Origin: Neodiprion pinetum
Lineage: Eukaryota > Arthropoda > Insecta > Hymenoptera > Diprionidae
Direction: 5' to 3'
Assembly (NCBI RefSeq): GCF_021155775.2
Contig: NC_060234.1
Span: 20,484,526-20,548,525 of the forward strand
DNA length: 64,000 nucleotides
Made by a program: the position numbers and the translations under genes. Under the pieces are notes generated by a model, which saw only the letters and a list, made by a program, of their open reading frames with translations, searched no databases and was not told the origin of the DNA. Position 1 is the first letter of the stretch; each line of letters begins with the position of its first letter. This document shows, one piece after another, positions 47,331-57,700 of the stretch.

Positions 47331-47775
47331 ATTATTACACAATTGTATCCTCTGGCTTATGTTATTATTAGGGATTACCGGAAAAGTGCTGAAATTCTAG
47401 GTAAAATAGTGATGACTTTATCGGGAATACATAATGTCAAACTCGAAATTCCTAACAATCATCACGGACACTGCCACAGATCTATAATAAAGCGGACAGA
47501 TAAGGGCAATTATAATTTGGGCTACTTGCTAATAAATTTCTGAACAATCATGTGTTTGCGGGTCTGCGGACAGAGTCACAATACATCCAGTTAATATAAG
47601 TAGAAGTAAAAAAAAACGAACCGTGATCATCTTTAAGATTATTTTTTATTATATACTTCTGCGATAATGGTTCCGAGGTTCTTCGGGGTTTGTTACAGCA
47701 TGGGCTCGCACATTAGTAACAATCGAGTGTTACCATATTTCCAAAAAAATATTTACAATTAGTGTTTTTGTGTAG
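47331..47775 (+). repeat. Dispersed repeat, copy B
   Basis: Partner of copy A at 35462-35902. Similarity begins abruptly at ATTATTACACAATTG and ends near TTTTTGTGTAGA in both, which marks the element limits. No terminal inverted repeat or target duplication was identified. Confidence 0.85.
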
Positions 47776-49695
47776 ACTTTTATCCCGTAAAATATAGAAA
47801 TTCGTAAATCAATAAATAAACAAATAAATTCACAATTCAGTTTGTGTTTTACGAGTAGTGAACTAGTTCCGACGAGTGGCTGTTGAACTCTAGGGTTGAA
47901 CTGAACCTTAAACTGGACAGTTTCGTCGTCTAGGCGTATCTAATTGCACGTCGCTACCTATAATACTGTCTAATTCTCTACGCAGCGAATGGACGGTCGG
48001 AAAAAGAATTAGTATCAAACGGCAAAACTAGTTTAAATTGATATCAATTACTGTTGAGTGTAAAATTGTTATTCGTAGAAAGTTGATTCTGAGACTTGAT
48101 GAATGTTGGGATCGCTACTTTCAGAGTCATTGGAACTTGGAGAAAAAAAGGGATCGAACTTGATGAAGAATGAGTTATAAATTGACTTGTTGGAACATGG
48201 AATAAAAGCATATTTGTGAGAGGTGGAATACATCAATATGTATACTTGTAGAGAACGTTGATGAAAATATAGGCATATCCTCAGTCAGCGATTAATGTCG
48301 TATCTAATAAACGTACATTCCTGCTGCGCGCGATATTTTCTTTGTCGTCTATTAAGTTTGTGTAGTTAAATTTCTCTGTATTCTTACTCGTTTGTAAAAT
48401 ATTTGCGTCAGAAATAACAGACCGAAAATTTTTTTATTTTTTTTCAAATATTTTTTTTGTTTTCATATTTGTTAAACTTGTTTCAGACAGATGTTTCCAA
48501 GTTGTCCAACCTTGTCATGGACATAATTATTAAATGTTGATATTGATATTGATAACGGACTCTTCCGACCTGTACAAATTCATAAAGAACAGCATATCTA
48601 AGCTTGTTTGTTTGGGATTGAAATTGAAAGTAAAACTGCAAATTTACAGAAAAAAAGAAAGAAACTTCGCTCGTTGTGATTTTTATTATATTTTGATATA
48701 ACTGCGATGAATAATGTTCGCGGAAAATATGCACTTTCAGCAAATGGAGAACATTGGAGAAAAAGTGTTCAAAGACGAGATAAATTACCCAGAACTTTTC
48801 CTGATTTTACAGTTAAGAATTGTCATCACACATTAAATATGTACTAACCAGCAATAAGTACAATAAATAATTTTAACTCGGTTAAATTTACACCAAGTAC
48901 GTGACAGCTTTCCTGACTCGAACGCAAGATCAAATATTATCCGGTCAGATATATAAAAAAAAAAAAAGTAACATTCAAACGTTCTGATTTTATTGAAAAA
49001 TAAATTCCTCCGGGCCTCTAAATTTTGATTGTATAATCAAATCGATCGATTCGTTTTCCTCGACCGAAATAAACGACCATGTCGTTCGTAAGCGACGGTG
49101 AAATCCGGTCCCTCGTGATTATTGCAGTGCTACCGGCAGATCAGTAGACAGTTGCGCGGTTGTTTCAGTTGTTTGAGGACGAGATGGGATATATTATTTT
49201 AGTATCGGGTTTAAACAAAAGGTTCTTCACGCTGTTTATTTAACTTGTACGTCTATCCGACTCGCGTTCATCCTCCGCAAGATTACATCCTTCTCTTGTC
49301 CCTCGCCGCCGACCTCACTTTCATTTTCCTCCCTTCTTTTCCCTTCCATTCTCCCTCAAATTTCCCCTTACACACTTCCGGATACATGCCGCAGTAATGA
49401 CTTTGACTCCTTCTTTTTCATCGCTTTCCAAATAGCGTAGATACAGAACGATTATTTCAAACGCAACGAATCAATCAGGTTACGCTTGCATTATGCTTAC
49501 CACGGATTTACAGTTTATTATTTATAAATTGTTTATTTTATTCGACTAGCTGCGGCATTCTTTGGTTTTACATTCGTAAATATAATATTAAAATTAATTA
49601 CTTTAATAATAACGATAGTTATTCATTAATAAATAAGGCACGCTGGAATAAATATAATCTAAGTGTAAAAATCTTCATCACGTCAATTAGTCGTA

Positions 49696-49739
49696 CTAAT
49701 AATAATAATAATAATAATAATAGTCATAGTAATAATAAT
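49696..49739. repeat. (TAA)n microsatellite
   Basis: About eight TAA units, then a short interruption (TAGTCATAG), then three more, in intergenic DNA. Confidence 0.9.
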
Positions 49740-50412
49740 CTTTATACGCATATACGAAATTTACTTCGTTGAATTACGAATCTATATATTTTCATCTCTG
49801 AAAGCCTCTAATTTTACTGTATATGATGTACCTACGATATCACTATTGCTTAGAATTATTTTTTCAAAATTTCCATTAAATCATTTGAAATTGGAAATTG
49901 AATTTTACCACCAATTTCAAAAAATTTCCAAAGACTTTTGTAACGGTACTATGTTTAAATCTATCCAAACTCCTATTTCCTCGTTTTCGTGAAAATTTAG
50001 AATATACGCACCGTAATAATACGAAACTTTGGTAATTCTTCTGTCATGATGAGAGTGTGTTGAAAAGTAAGTGCTTAACAGATTGATAAATACGAGAAGT
50101 GCTCGAGATTCTCGTGACACTAAAAAAGTATCTAATAAGTGCAACGTTATATGTATGCTCACCAATGATACGATTAACCCAGGAAAACATCGATGGAGTA
50201 AAAATCATCTGCTATCATAGTTTTTCATTAATTGAACGACATAATTTTTTTTTTTTTTTCGGCTGGGTCTTCTCATTATATTCTGTTTTACTTTTTTTCA
50301 CACAATAATAATTTAGAGAAATTCCATCATCAGAACTGTGTGACAAATCGAATAAAACGAAATGCTGTTTTTGCTTTGATTTTAACAAAATAAAGTGATC
50401 TTATCAACTAGT

Positions 50413-53400
50413 TCAATAGTAAGGAAGCTGTGGTTCGTGATTATGACGAACGTGAATGGGCTGGTGATTATGATGATGGTGATGATTATGCACGTTTGGC
50501 TGAACGTCCAGCGGCGATTGCTGGTTTCGGTATTGCCCTCCTGGCGATGAAGAAGTCGATGATGATCCTGACGTGCAGTTATTGTTCATCAACATCGGAG
50601 CCCCCGTTCCTTGGATTGCGAAAGGCCACGACTGCGAAATGAATTAAAGTTTTTAATCATTTAAATATTGACAGTTCTTGCGAATTCTGGTGAAAATTTT
50701 TATCCAGAAATCGTTTGTTAATCAAACAAAAACACTCTCAGAGATTATGCTGAGGATAGAATTAATCTTTGAGAAATTTCTTTAACAACGTCTCTGTTAC
50801 TGTTTCATGAGAAAAATAAATTCACTTTTTTAATTCTGCAAGTTCATTTACCCTAATACCGTTGTTGAGATTTCAACGTATCGAGTTTGTTTACAGGTAA
50901 AACATTTTCAGGCAAATTCACAGATTTTGCATCAAGTTTATTAATTTTCAAAAAAAAGATCTTCGGTTACGATAGTAATTGAAATTACTTGAATAAGAAT
51001 AGTTTTAGAACATTTTATAGAAGTTCCGGAATTCTTTCAGGATATCGCCAAGCATTGGAAACCTAAAAATAGATTTTCAGGAAATGGTAGTCCACAAGTT
51101 TAAGTAATATTCGATTCTCACAAAATTGAGAAGGCGTTCTAAAGAACGGTCCAAATTAGTTGCGGAAAAGTCGGGTAATTTATCAGGACATTGCAGTAGA
51201 AGTTTTTTTAAAAAATACGTTCATTAATACTTGTTAATCGAACGATTTTAGATAATTGCATAGTTGCAGATGAAGTTTCACGAAGTCAGGAATTATCAGG
51301 CAATGATGAATTGAATTTCTGACCAGCGCTTGTAAAACATTTTTGCGAAAAACTAGTTCATTAAAAATATTAATTATCAGTGGTTCTTGTACGTCAATTC
51401 AATCTCAGTAGACTGTTTCGAAAAGAAGCCGCTCACGGTAATTCAGAAGAATTTTTCCACCTCTCAAATAACGAAGGATAAAGAATAGATGAGGAAAAGC
51501 GGTAACCTCGGTAATAAGTTAAAAACGTATTTTGGAGGAAAATGGATTAAAAAATGGGGGGAAAAACGAAGCGCGTTAAATAAGATGCGTGTAAAATGTG
51601 CTGCATCGCGTCTTGCGGGGCAGTAAAGAACCGAAAGTCGAACAACGGAACTATCTTGAAATTAATGGGCCGAGGGAGTGACGCTGTGATCTGGTCCACC
51701 TGGACAGACGTAAACAGGGAATGCCTCGGTGATGGCTGCCGCACATTGCGCCTACGTCGCGACGCCGATTGGAGCCACCTGGTTGCTCTCCTCGCAGTAG
51801 CTCCTGGTGCTCGGAACCAATCTCTGAGCTACAGACGAGCTCGCACTCACTGAATTCCCGAACAACTCACTTGCAATTCTTTTTTTTTTTTTTTTTTTTG
51901 TTCTCGCGGTTTTCGCCATCATGCCAAAGAATGCGTGTTTCGCGGATATGCAAAAATAAAGTGGGGGAGTAGGAGGAGATTAGAAAAATACGCGGCGGCC
52001 ATATAAAAGTTTGAGGAAAGTAAACGGAGGAGTATTTTTCGTCAAATAACTTTTTTTCTCTCTTAATACACTCGTATTTTTTTTAGGACGCTTTGAACCG
52101 AATCGCATTGGCAATTTGTACGTGCAGATGTGATCCACGTCTTGTGTACGAAGCGATTAATTTTTGTTACAAGGAATTGTATCAAATTGAATTAGTTGTA
52201 TATGATATATTAATTTTGACAGTTAAATCTCACGATATTTATGCAGCTACGTTCTTTCAGGGTATTGGGGTAAATTTCATAACGTTGCACAGACAGCTGG
52301 AAATACGTCACTTTTTGCGAGATAAAAGTAACATTATCTATAAATATTGAATTCGTTATACTTCAAAGACAGGCAGAATATATTCCAATTTCTATTTGTC
52401 AATTTTTTATTATGAAGAATTAGTGAAATTATTGCAAATGTTAAAGCTGATAAAAGATTAACACGAATCAGTAGAGTAATTTTGCATTCAATAGAATAAT
52501 TTCAAGTTTCATAATTTATGTCGAAATTCTAAGTTGAAGATGTTTACATCTAATTTTAATCAGAAGCTCTCATCATCAGATAATAATTCTTAATAATAAT
52601 AATTCTTTGCACGATCTCAATTATCCATGTTTCTACGAATATAATTCTGCCAATTTTCGAGTATCTAATTTAGTAGAATTAAGTATCTTCTATATAAAAA
52701 TTCAAATTTATGCATCTTGGACCGTGATGTGGAAATTTTACTTTTTAGTCTTTTACTTTTTAGGAACGAGATATCGTTAATTGAATATTCGGAGATATTC
52801 CATGCACCGTAGACGCCGCGATAAATGCTCAGGTGGCAAAGGTTCGAATGAGAAAATCAAATGAAAACTGTTAAAAATATGTGTTGAAAAATGATTCGTA
52901 ATATCGTGAATTAATAAAATCGAAGTAATCGCTGAAAATCAATTTCTGTAATTCTTCATTTGTGAATTATATCTTTAACGGATAGAAGTGATTCATTCGG
53001 AAATGAACATTCACTGTACGACGCTTGAGAAATGAACTGGTAGATATTAATCGAATACTCAGAATCTTCCAGCTTTTTCTCAAATATGTTTGGAAAAAGG
53101 CATGAATCCTAAAAAGAAATACTCTTCAATGTGATCTTGAATAAAAAATCAACCTGCATGAAAATTCTGGAGAAATATCTAATGAGTTGATATATAAACC
53201 ACGCATTCATCCGAAGAGAACCCGTTTTCTCAACTCTATTCGTTTACGAATGATGCAAGATGAACAATTTCATGAAAGAAACTTCAGGAATATGCGAAGT
53301 AAGCATGTTCAAATTTTTTGTCTATATTATTTTATCAGGTAAATCATCTTCGGCGCCGATATTACACAAATATGTATGTTCGTTAAGTAATATTTCAATG

Positions 53401-54479
53401 ACAAAGAGAAATCAATTTTGGAATAATTAGTCTGAGATCCGTTCTGAAATGGCACTGTTTAGATTAAAACAAAATACGGGTGAAGAAATTATTCGTAATC
53501 TATTACCAGTACTCGAGATATCTAGTAGAAAATTTATAATCAATTTTTCAATCCAACAGATAACTTAATTGCGATAAAATAGACAGTTCTCACTTCATCG
53601 GAATAAAATTTAGTCCATCTTCGTTCCGTATCGGTATTTATATTTAAATGTGATCATACATAATAAGTTCAGAATCCAACAAGCATTTTCTCGCTGCGGT
53701 AGAAATTTTTTTTTAAACATCGGGATATAATTCAATTCGAATAGAACGGTCTATAACAATAAATAGGTTTGCTTTATAAAAGTGTGAAAAATATTTCTTG
53801 GAATGCTCATCATCCAAAACAAATAATATTGAAAATCATGAACTTGCAGATTGAAATTTGGATTTTATTGGCTGTATAAAAAAAAAAAGTTATCGAGTTG
53901 AAAATAATCGAAATTAAAATTGTGTTCATTCTGGTAAAAATAAAACTGTACAAGCTCGACTTAACATCCCAGATAAATTATCGTCTATCATAAATTCATG
54001 TAAAACAAAAAACAGGAACTGATTTATTTAAAACGAGGATCGGCGGGTGTGATTTTTGAACTTATCGACAAACTTTTCAGGGAAAATTTCCACCTAAGAT
54101 AATCGTATCAAATTCTCTAGCTCACCAATGCGAGTGACAGCGATCTGGTGGTTTCCGGATGTGATTCGCCCTCGTCCCGAAGAACAGCGCGAAGGTGGGC
54201 GATGTAAGTAGCGGCGAGCCTAAGGGTGTCCAGTTTGCTGAGTTTCGTGTCGGCCGGAACCCAAGGAAGGGTTGTTTTCAGCCTGCAAAAAGCCTTGCTG
54301 AGAACTCGCATCCTTGCCCGTTCCCTTGCGTTGGCCGCGTTCCTCGGCGCTCTCACGCCTTCCATAGCATCCTGAATGTGATCCCTGCTGCTTCCTCCGC
54401 CGTACTTTTCTTCCGAACAAAAATCTTCGTCCTCGATGTCCTGCAGCGAAGCCGTCGAGGCGCGTCGTTTTCGAGGCAT
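50413..54479 (-). CDS. HLH54F: bHLH transcription factor, Tcf21/musculin group (Drosophila HLH54F type)
   Basis: Two exons, 54479-54126 and 50631-50413, join in phase 0 across a 3.5 kb intron to give 190 aa. The N-terminus is MPRKRRASTASLQD, then an acidic Ser-rich stretch. The bHLH domain lies at about residues 47-102: basic region NAANARERARMRVLSKAF, then RLKTTLPWVPADTKLSKLD and TLRLAATYIAHLRAVL. This is almost identical to vertebrate TCF21/MSC, including the diagnostic LPWVP-DTKLSKLDTLRLA. Exon 2 opens with SWPF, matching the conserved TWPF after the domain in TCF21, which supports the splice. It continues with Ser/Gly and Pro/Gln stretches and a His-rich tail (HNHHHHHNHQ) ending LPYY. Group members bind E-boxes as heterodimers with E proteins (Daughterless in flies). 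Drosophila HLH54F specifies caudal visceral mesoderm; this role is inferred by orthology. The exon 1 frame also reads open on the opposite strand, which is a GC-bias shadow. Confidence 0.93.
50632..54125 (-). other. Single 3.5 kb intron of the bHLH gene
   Basis: This is AT-rich with no recognisable coding exon. A GC-richer island at about 51590-51860 (for example CGAGGGAGTGACGCTGTGAT, GCCTACGTCGCGACGCCGAT) stands out and could be a conserved regulatory element. It ends near a T20 tract (about 51880-51899). Enhancer function is a guess. Confidence 0.45.
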
Positions 54480-55550
54480 CCCGATCAGTGTCCAGAATTT
54501 TTCCCCTCTTTTTTCTTCTTATTTCCCATAAAATGTATACACGGTTTTTGTTACACAAAAAATTTATCGGTATGAAATTGGTATGAAACTGTGTTATTTT
54601 TTCCTTTCTCCTTGAATACGTCACGTTGCGTGCGAAATTTTTGAACGATTCTTAAAATCTTCTTTATCACCTTCTGAATTGTACTCCGACACTTTTACGA
54701 GTAAATACTCATCCCTGGGATCGAAATGTAAAATATATTCAGTTACTCGGTTGCTGTTCGTTTGCTGATTGTCTTTTCGAATCGACGTACGATTGGGACA
54801 TAATTTTACGGAATATTTGTTTTCGATAAGATCGAAAGTTTAACGACAAATTTGTAAATATCGCATCGTATCATAGCTGAGTTAACTTGGTTTGTGCATG
54901 ATTATACGTATGGTATTCAAATGATTACCTCAGAAACACCATGACTATAATATAAACGTGAAAAGCTTTTTACAAAATTGCGAGAAAATACGCAACTGTA
55001 AAAGTAATTGCTACGGATCGCTGTCACTGTAATCGTAAAACTAATTGTCGATCAATTTCAGTCTCTCATATTTCCACTTTTCATTATATTATTAATTTAC
55101 CACTGCTTACCCGACTTACGTTACTTACAGAGATACTTCGGATGTGAATTTTAGCAATTGTGATTGTGTTGACGTAAATGCATCGAAATTTTCGACAAAT
55201 GCTCATGCGCTAGAAAATTCTCGGTCGAAAGGCTTACAGAGGTCTCAATTATAGAATTCAAATAAAAAGTCTATTAATCCGTGTAACAATATTATTAGAC
55301 AACAGAGCAACCTTATTTAAAAAATCGTAACTAGTCTACTTCTGCATTATAATCCGCCGCACGTGAATCGCTGAATATTAGTAAATTAAAAGGGAATCTT
55401 CGTCCATTCCACCGATTTTATTCCATGATTCGCAACACGCAGTTTTTCCTTGAACCATTTTAATCTAAAATATGAATCCGTCCTGTCAATTGTGTAAAAA
55501 ATATCGATTAAACTAACGAATTCCGAAACTGCGATTTTCTAGCCCTACTG

Positions 55551-55942
55551 CACACTGAGAAAAATTTCATTCGTTACAGTAACTAGAAAAATTCAGTAAA
55601 ACAGATATCGTTAAAAAAACTGTTTGAATATTTGTGGAATTACAAAAAACGAGGCACGCGTAACCATTTTGCGCTATTGTCGATCCTTCCTTGGTAATTG
55701 CAACGCAAAATCAGTTAACATCAATTTATTGTTGCACAAGCATTAAATTATCACATCAGTTACAAGAAAATACATCAACAGTGATCGTAATGAGAAAGAA
55801 TAGTAACGGATACTAGACTTTCTGCTAACAGCTAGAAAACTGATTTTCATTTTCTACCTGCAACTATATTTTGTCGATTGTGGTAAAAAATGAAAATATT
55901 TAAGGACCGAGCGATAAACTGAACTAAAAATTTCCCTCAGTG
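55551..55942 (+). repeat. MITE, CACTGAG family, left copy
   Basis: It begins CACACTGAGAAAAATTTCAT and ends CTAAAAATTTCCCTCAGTG, imperfect inverted termini of about 17 bp. Over its whole 392 bp it is the reverse complement of the copy at 56612-57048. Shared blocks include TTTTGCGCTATTGTCGATCC, AGTTACAAGAAAATA and TAGTAACGGATACTAGACTT. It is noncoding. Confidence 0.9.
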
Positions 55943-56089
55943 GCATCGTCCTTTTTTCCTGTGCTCAGTCTCTTCTCCCCTACAGCACAGCGAAACGAAT
56001 CTAGGATACGATATCAACGGTTTCTCTACTTACGACCGATTATATGGGATATGGTATCCTTGCACCCGCGCAAACTGCACCGATCGCCC

Positions 56090-56450
56090 GTCAGGCGGAA
56101 CTAATTGTTGGCGCTAAGAGATTTCCCTCGGCAAAGAGGGAGCGACGGGGGTGAGGAGGGGGCGAAAGAGGAACGGTAGGCGGGCGGGGGCGGGGGCGAA
56201 GAATCCACGCAACAGCGAAGAGGAAAAAGAGAGAAGGATGAAAGAAACGGGGAAGGGAAAAACGAACCGAAACGGCCTCGGACGGGTTTTGGGAGGTCCC
56301 GGAAAACGGGCGGGGCTCTTTGGACGACGTGCCGCCGCCTCTTATTCGGTCGCGATGGGCCGACGGCTGCGTCCACCTGGTCCTCGCGCAATTTCCGCCT
56401 CGGGCTTCACGCCGTCGCCATCGTGAGGAGAACTTCCCGGACAACGCTGA
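56090..56450. other. GC-rich block between two inverted MITEs
   Basis: This is the most GC-rich and CpG-rich stretch in the window (GCGGGCGGGGGCGGGGGCGA near 56180). It is open in several frames on both strands, as GC-rich DNA often is. None of those frames resembles a protein I know. It lies 1.6-2.0 kb upstream of the bHLH start codon, so a CpG-rich promoter or regulatory element of that gene or of an unannotated transcript is the simplest reading. Confidence 0.5.
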
Positions 56451-56611
56451 AGTCAGGAGTTGAAAATGTCTTTGCGTTAAGGCCGAAGGGCGTTCTTCGA
56501 GTTAGTTGAATAATTTGCGTTGAGCAGATTGGTTGGCCAATTGTCGATACGTTTCTTATTTATTCTTAGAAAAAAAAAAAAAAAAAAAAAACCACCAAAA
56601 TGGGTATCGTA

Positions 56612-57048
56612 GCACTGAGAGAAATTTTTAGTTATAATACGGTTACCGCTCCGTCCTTAACTATTTTCATTTTATACCGAAATCAAAAAGTATAGTTGCA
56701 GGTACCAAATGAAAATTAGTTTTGTAGCTGTTACCGGAAAGTCTAGTATCCGTTGCTATTCTTTCTCATTATGATCACTGTTGCTATATTTTCTTGTAAC
56801 TGTTGCGATAATTTAACGCTTGTACAACGACAAATTGACGTTGAAGCCTTGTTCAACTAAAAAAGTAGAGTAAACCGAACGAACTGATTTTGCGTTGCAA
56901 TTACCAAAAAAGGATCGACGATAGCGCAAAATGGTTACGTGTACCTTGTTTTTCGTAATTCCAACAATATTCAAACAGTTTTTTTAACGATACATGTTTT
57001 ATTGAATTTTTCTAGTTACTATAAAAAATGAAATTTTTCTCAGTGTGC
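56612..57048 (-). repeat. MITE, CACTGAG family, right copy (inverted)
   Basis: It runs from GCACTGAGAGAAATTTTTAG to GAAATTTTTCTCAGTGTG. It is the same family as the copy at 55551-55942 in opposite orientation, at about 80-85% identity by eye. It is about 45 bp longer. An A22 tract ends just before it (about 56569-56591). Confidence 0.9.
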
Positions 57049-57134
57049 TACAAGTAACTGTTTGGCGTGATTATAGATGACGATACTATATTTTCTAATA
57101 TCGAATGATTTCTCGATCTTATCTTGAGTAATAT

Positions 57135-57556
57135 GTGTGGGGAGATTCTCATTCTCACAATCAGTGCCTAAGGTCAAATGAATGGAAAGTAGAAATTTGA
57201 TGTCTCGGTCCTGAGGGAAGTCCTCCTCAGAAAACTACGAATGTTTCTATCATTAAAAAGAGGTAACATGACTATCGTTACAGCCAGATATTCCCTGACA
57301 TTAGATTGTTAAAGCAACACTTACATTTAATTACTTGTAAAATCTCATATCCAAGGTGAAACTTGTAAATAAATGTAAGTGTTACTTTAACATTATTATA
57401 TAAATGACTATGTCACTGTAACGATAGTCATGTTAACTTTATTTAATAATAAAAATATTTCTAGTCTTCTGAGGAGGGTTTCTCTCAGGGACGAAACATC
57501 AAATTTAAACGTTTCATTCATTTGGATTTGACCTTTGACACCGAGAATCTCCACAC
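57135..57556. repeat. Full-length foldback (hairpin) element, 422 bp
   Basis: The ends GTGTGGGGAGATTCTC and GAGAATCTCCACAC are inverted. Pairing continues to the middle: GGTCAAATGAATGGAAA with TTCATTTGGATTTGACC, ACATGACTATCGTTACAG with CTGTAACGATAGTCATGTTA, and AACACTTACATTTA with TAAATGTAAGTGTT. Almost the whole element is two arms around a loop of about 30 bp. No ORF is present. Confidence 0.9.
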
Positions 57557-57633
57557 TCTCTATTTTCTGGTTATTGCAACGTTACGCCTGTTTGTTTAGT
57601 TTTTGACATTTGTTTTAGTTAAATAAAGCTTTA

Positions 57634-57700
57634 ACGTCAATTTATTTTTGTGTATCACGTAGAACTATATTTTTTGATTGTGGTAAAAAATAAAAAAGTT
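57634..57700 (+). repeat. Fragment of the CACTGAG-family MITE
   Basis: AACGTCAATTTATT and GAACTATATTTTTTGATTGT followed by GGTAAAAAATAAAAA match internal parts of the 55551-55942 copy, with the stretch between them deleted. Confidence 0.55.

Larger units (their letters stand above)
44223..50412. other. 6.2 kb intergenic region between the convergent SLC17 and bHLH genes
   Basis: Both neighbours end here. Besides the SLC17 polyadenylation signal (44329-44334) and repeat copy B, I see a short tandem duplication near 44812-44892 (CGTCCGATTCCCGTTATTAA against CGTCCAATTCTCATGATTAA), a CT-rich stretch at 49270-49380 and the trinucleotide repeat below. No gene was recognised. ORFs at 45180-45613 overlap on both strands and look random. 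Confidence 0.6.

Noticed and set aside
35474..47543. Paired 65-codon ORFs in the dispersed repeats as a conserved small protein
   Set aside because: Protein identity (about 58%) is below DNA identity (about 80%), the opposite of purifying selection on a coding frame.
54195..54624. Long ORFs on both strands overlapping bHLH exon 1
   Set aside because: They are shadows of the GC-rich coding exon; only the minus-strand frame with the bHLH domain is real.
56091..56444. Arg/Pro/Ser-rich ORFs on both strands in the GC-rich block
   Set aside because: Low-complexity frames open in several phases are expected from GC-rich DNA; no domain is visible.
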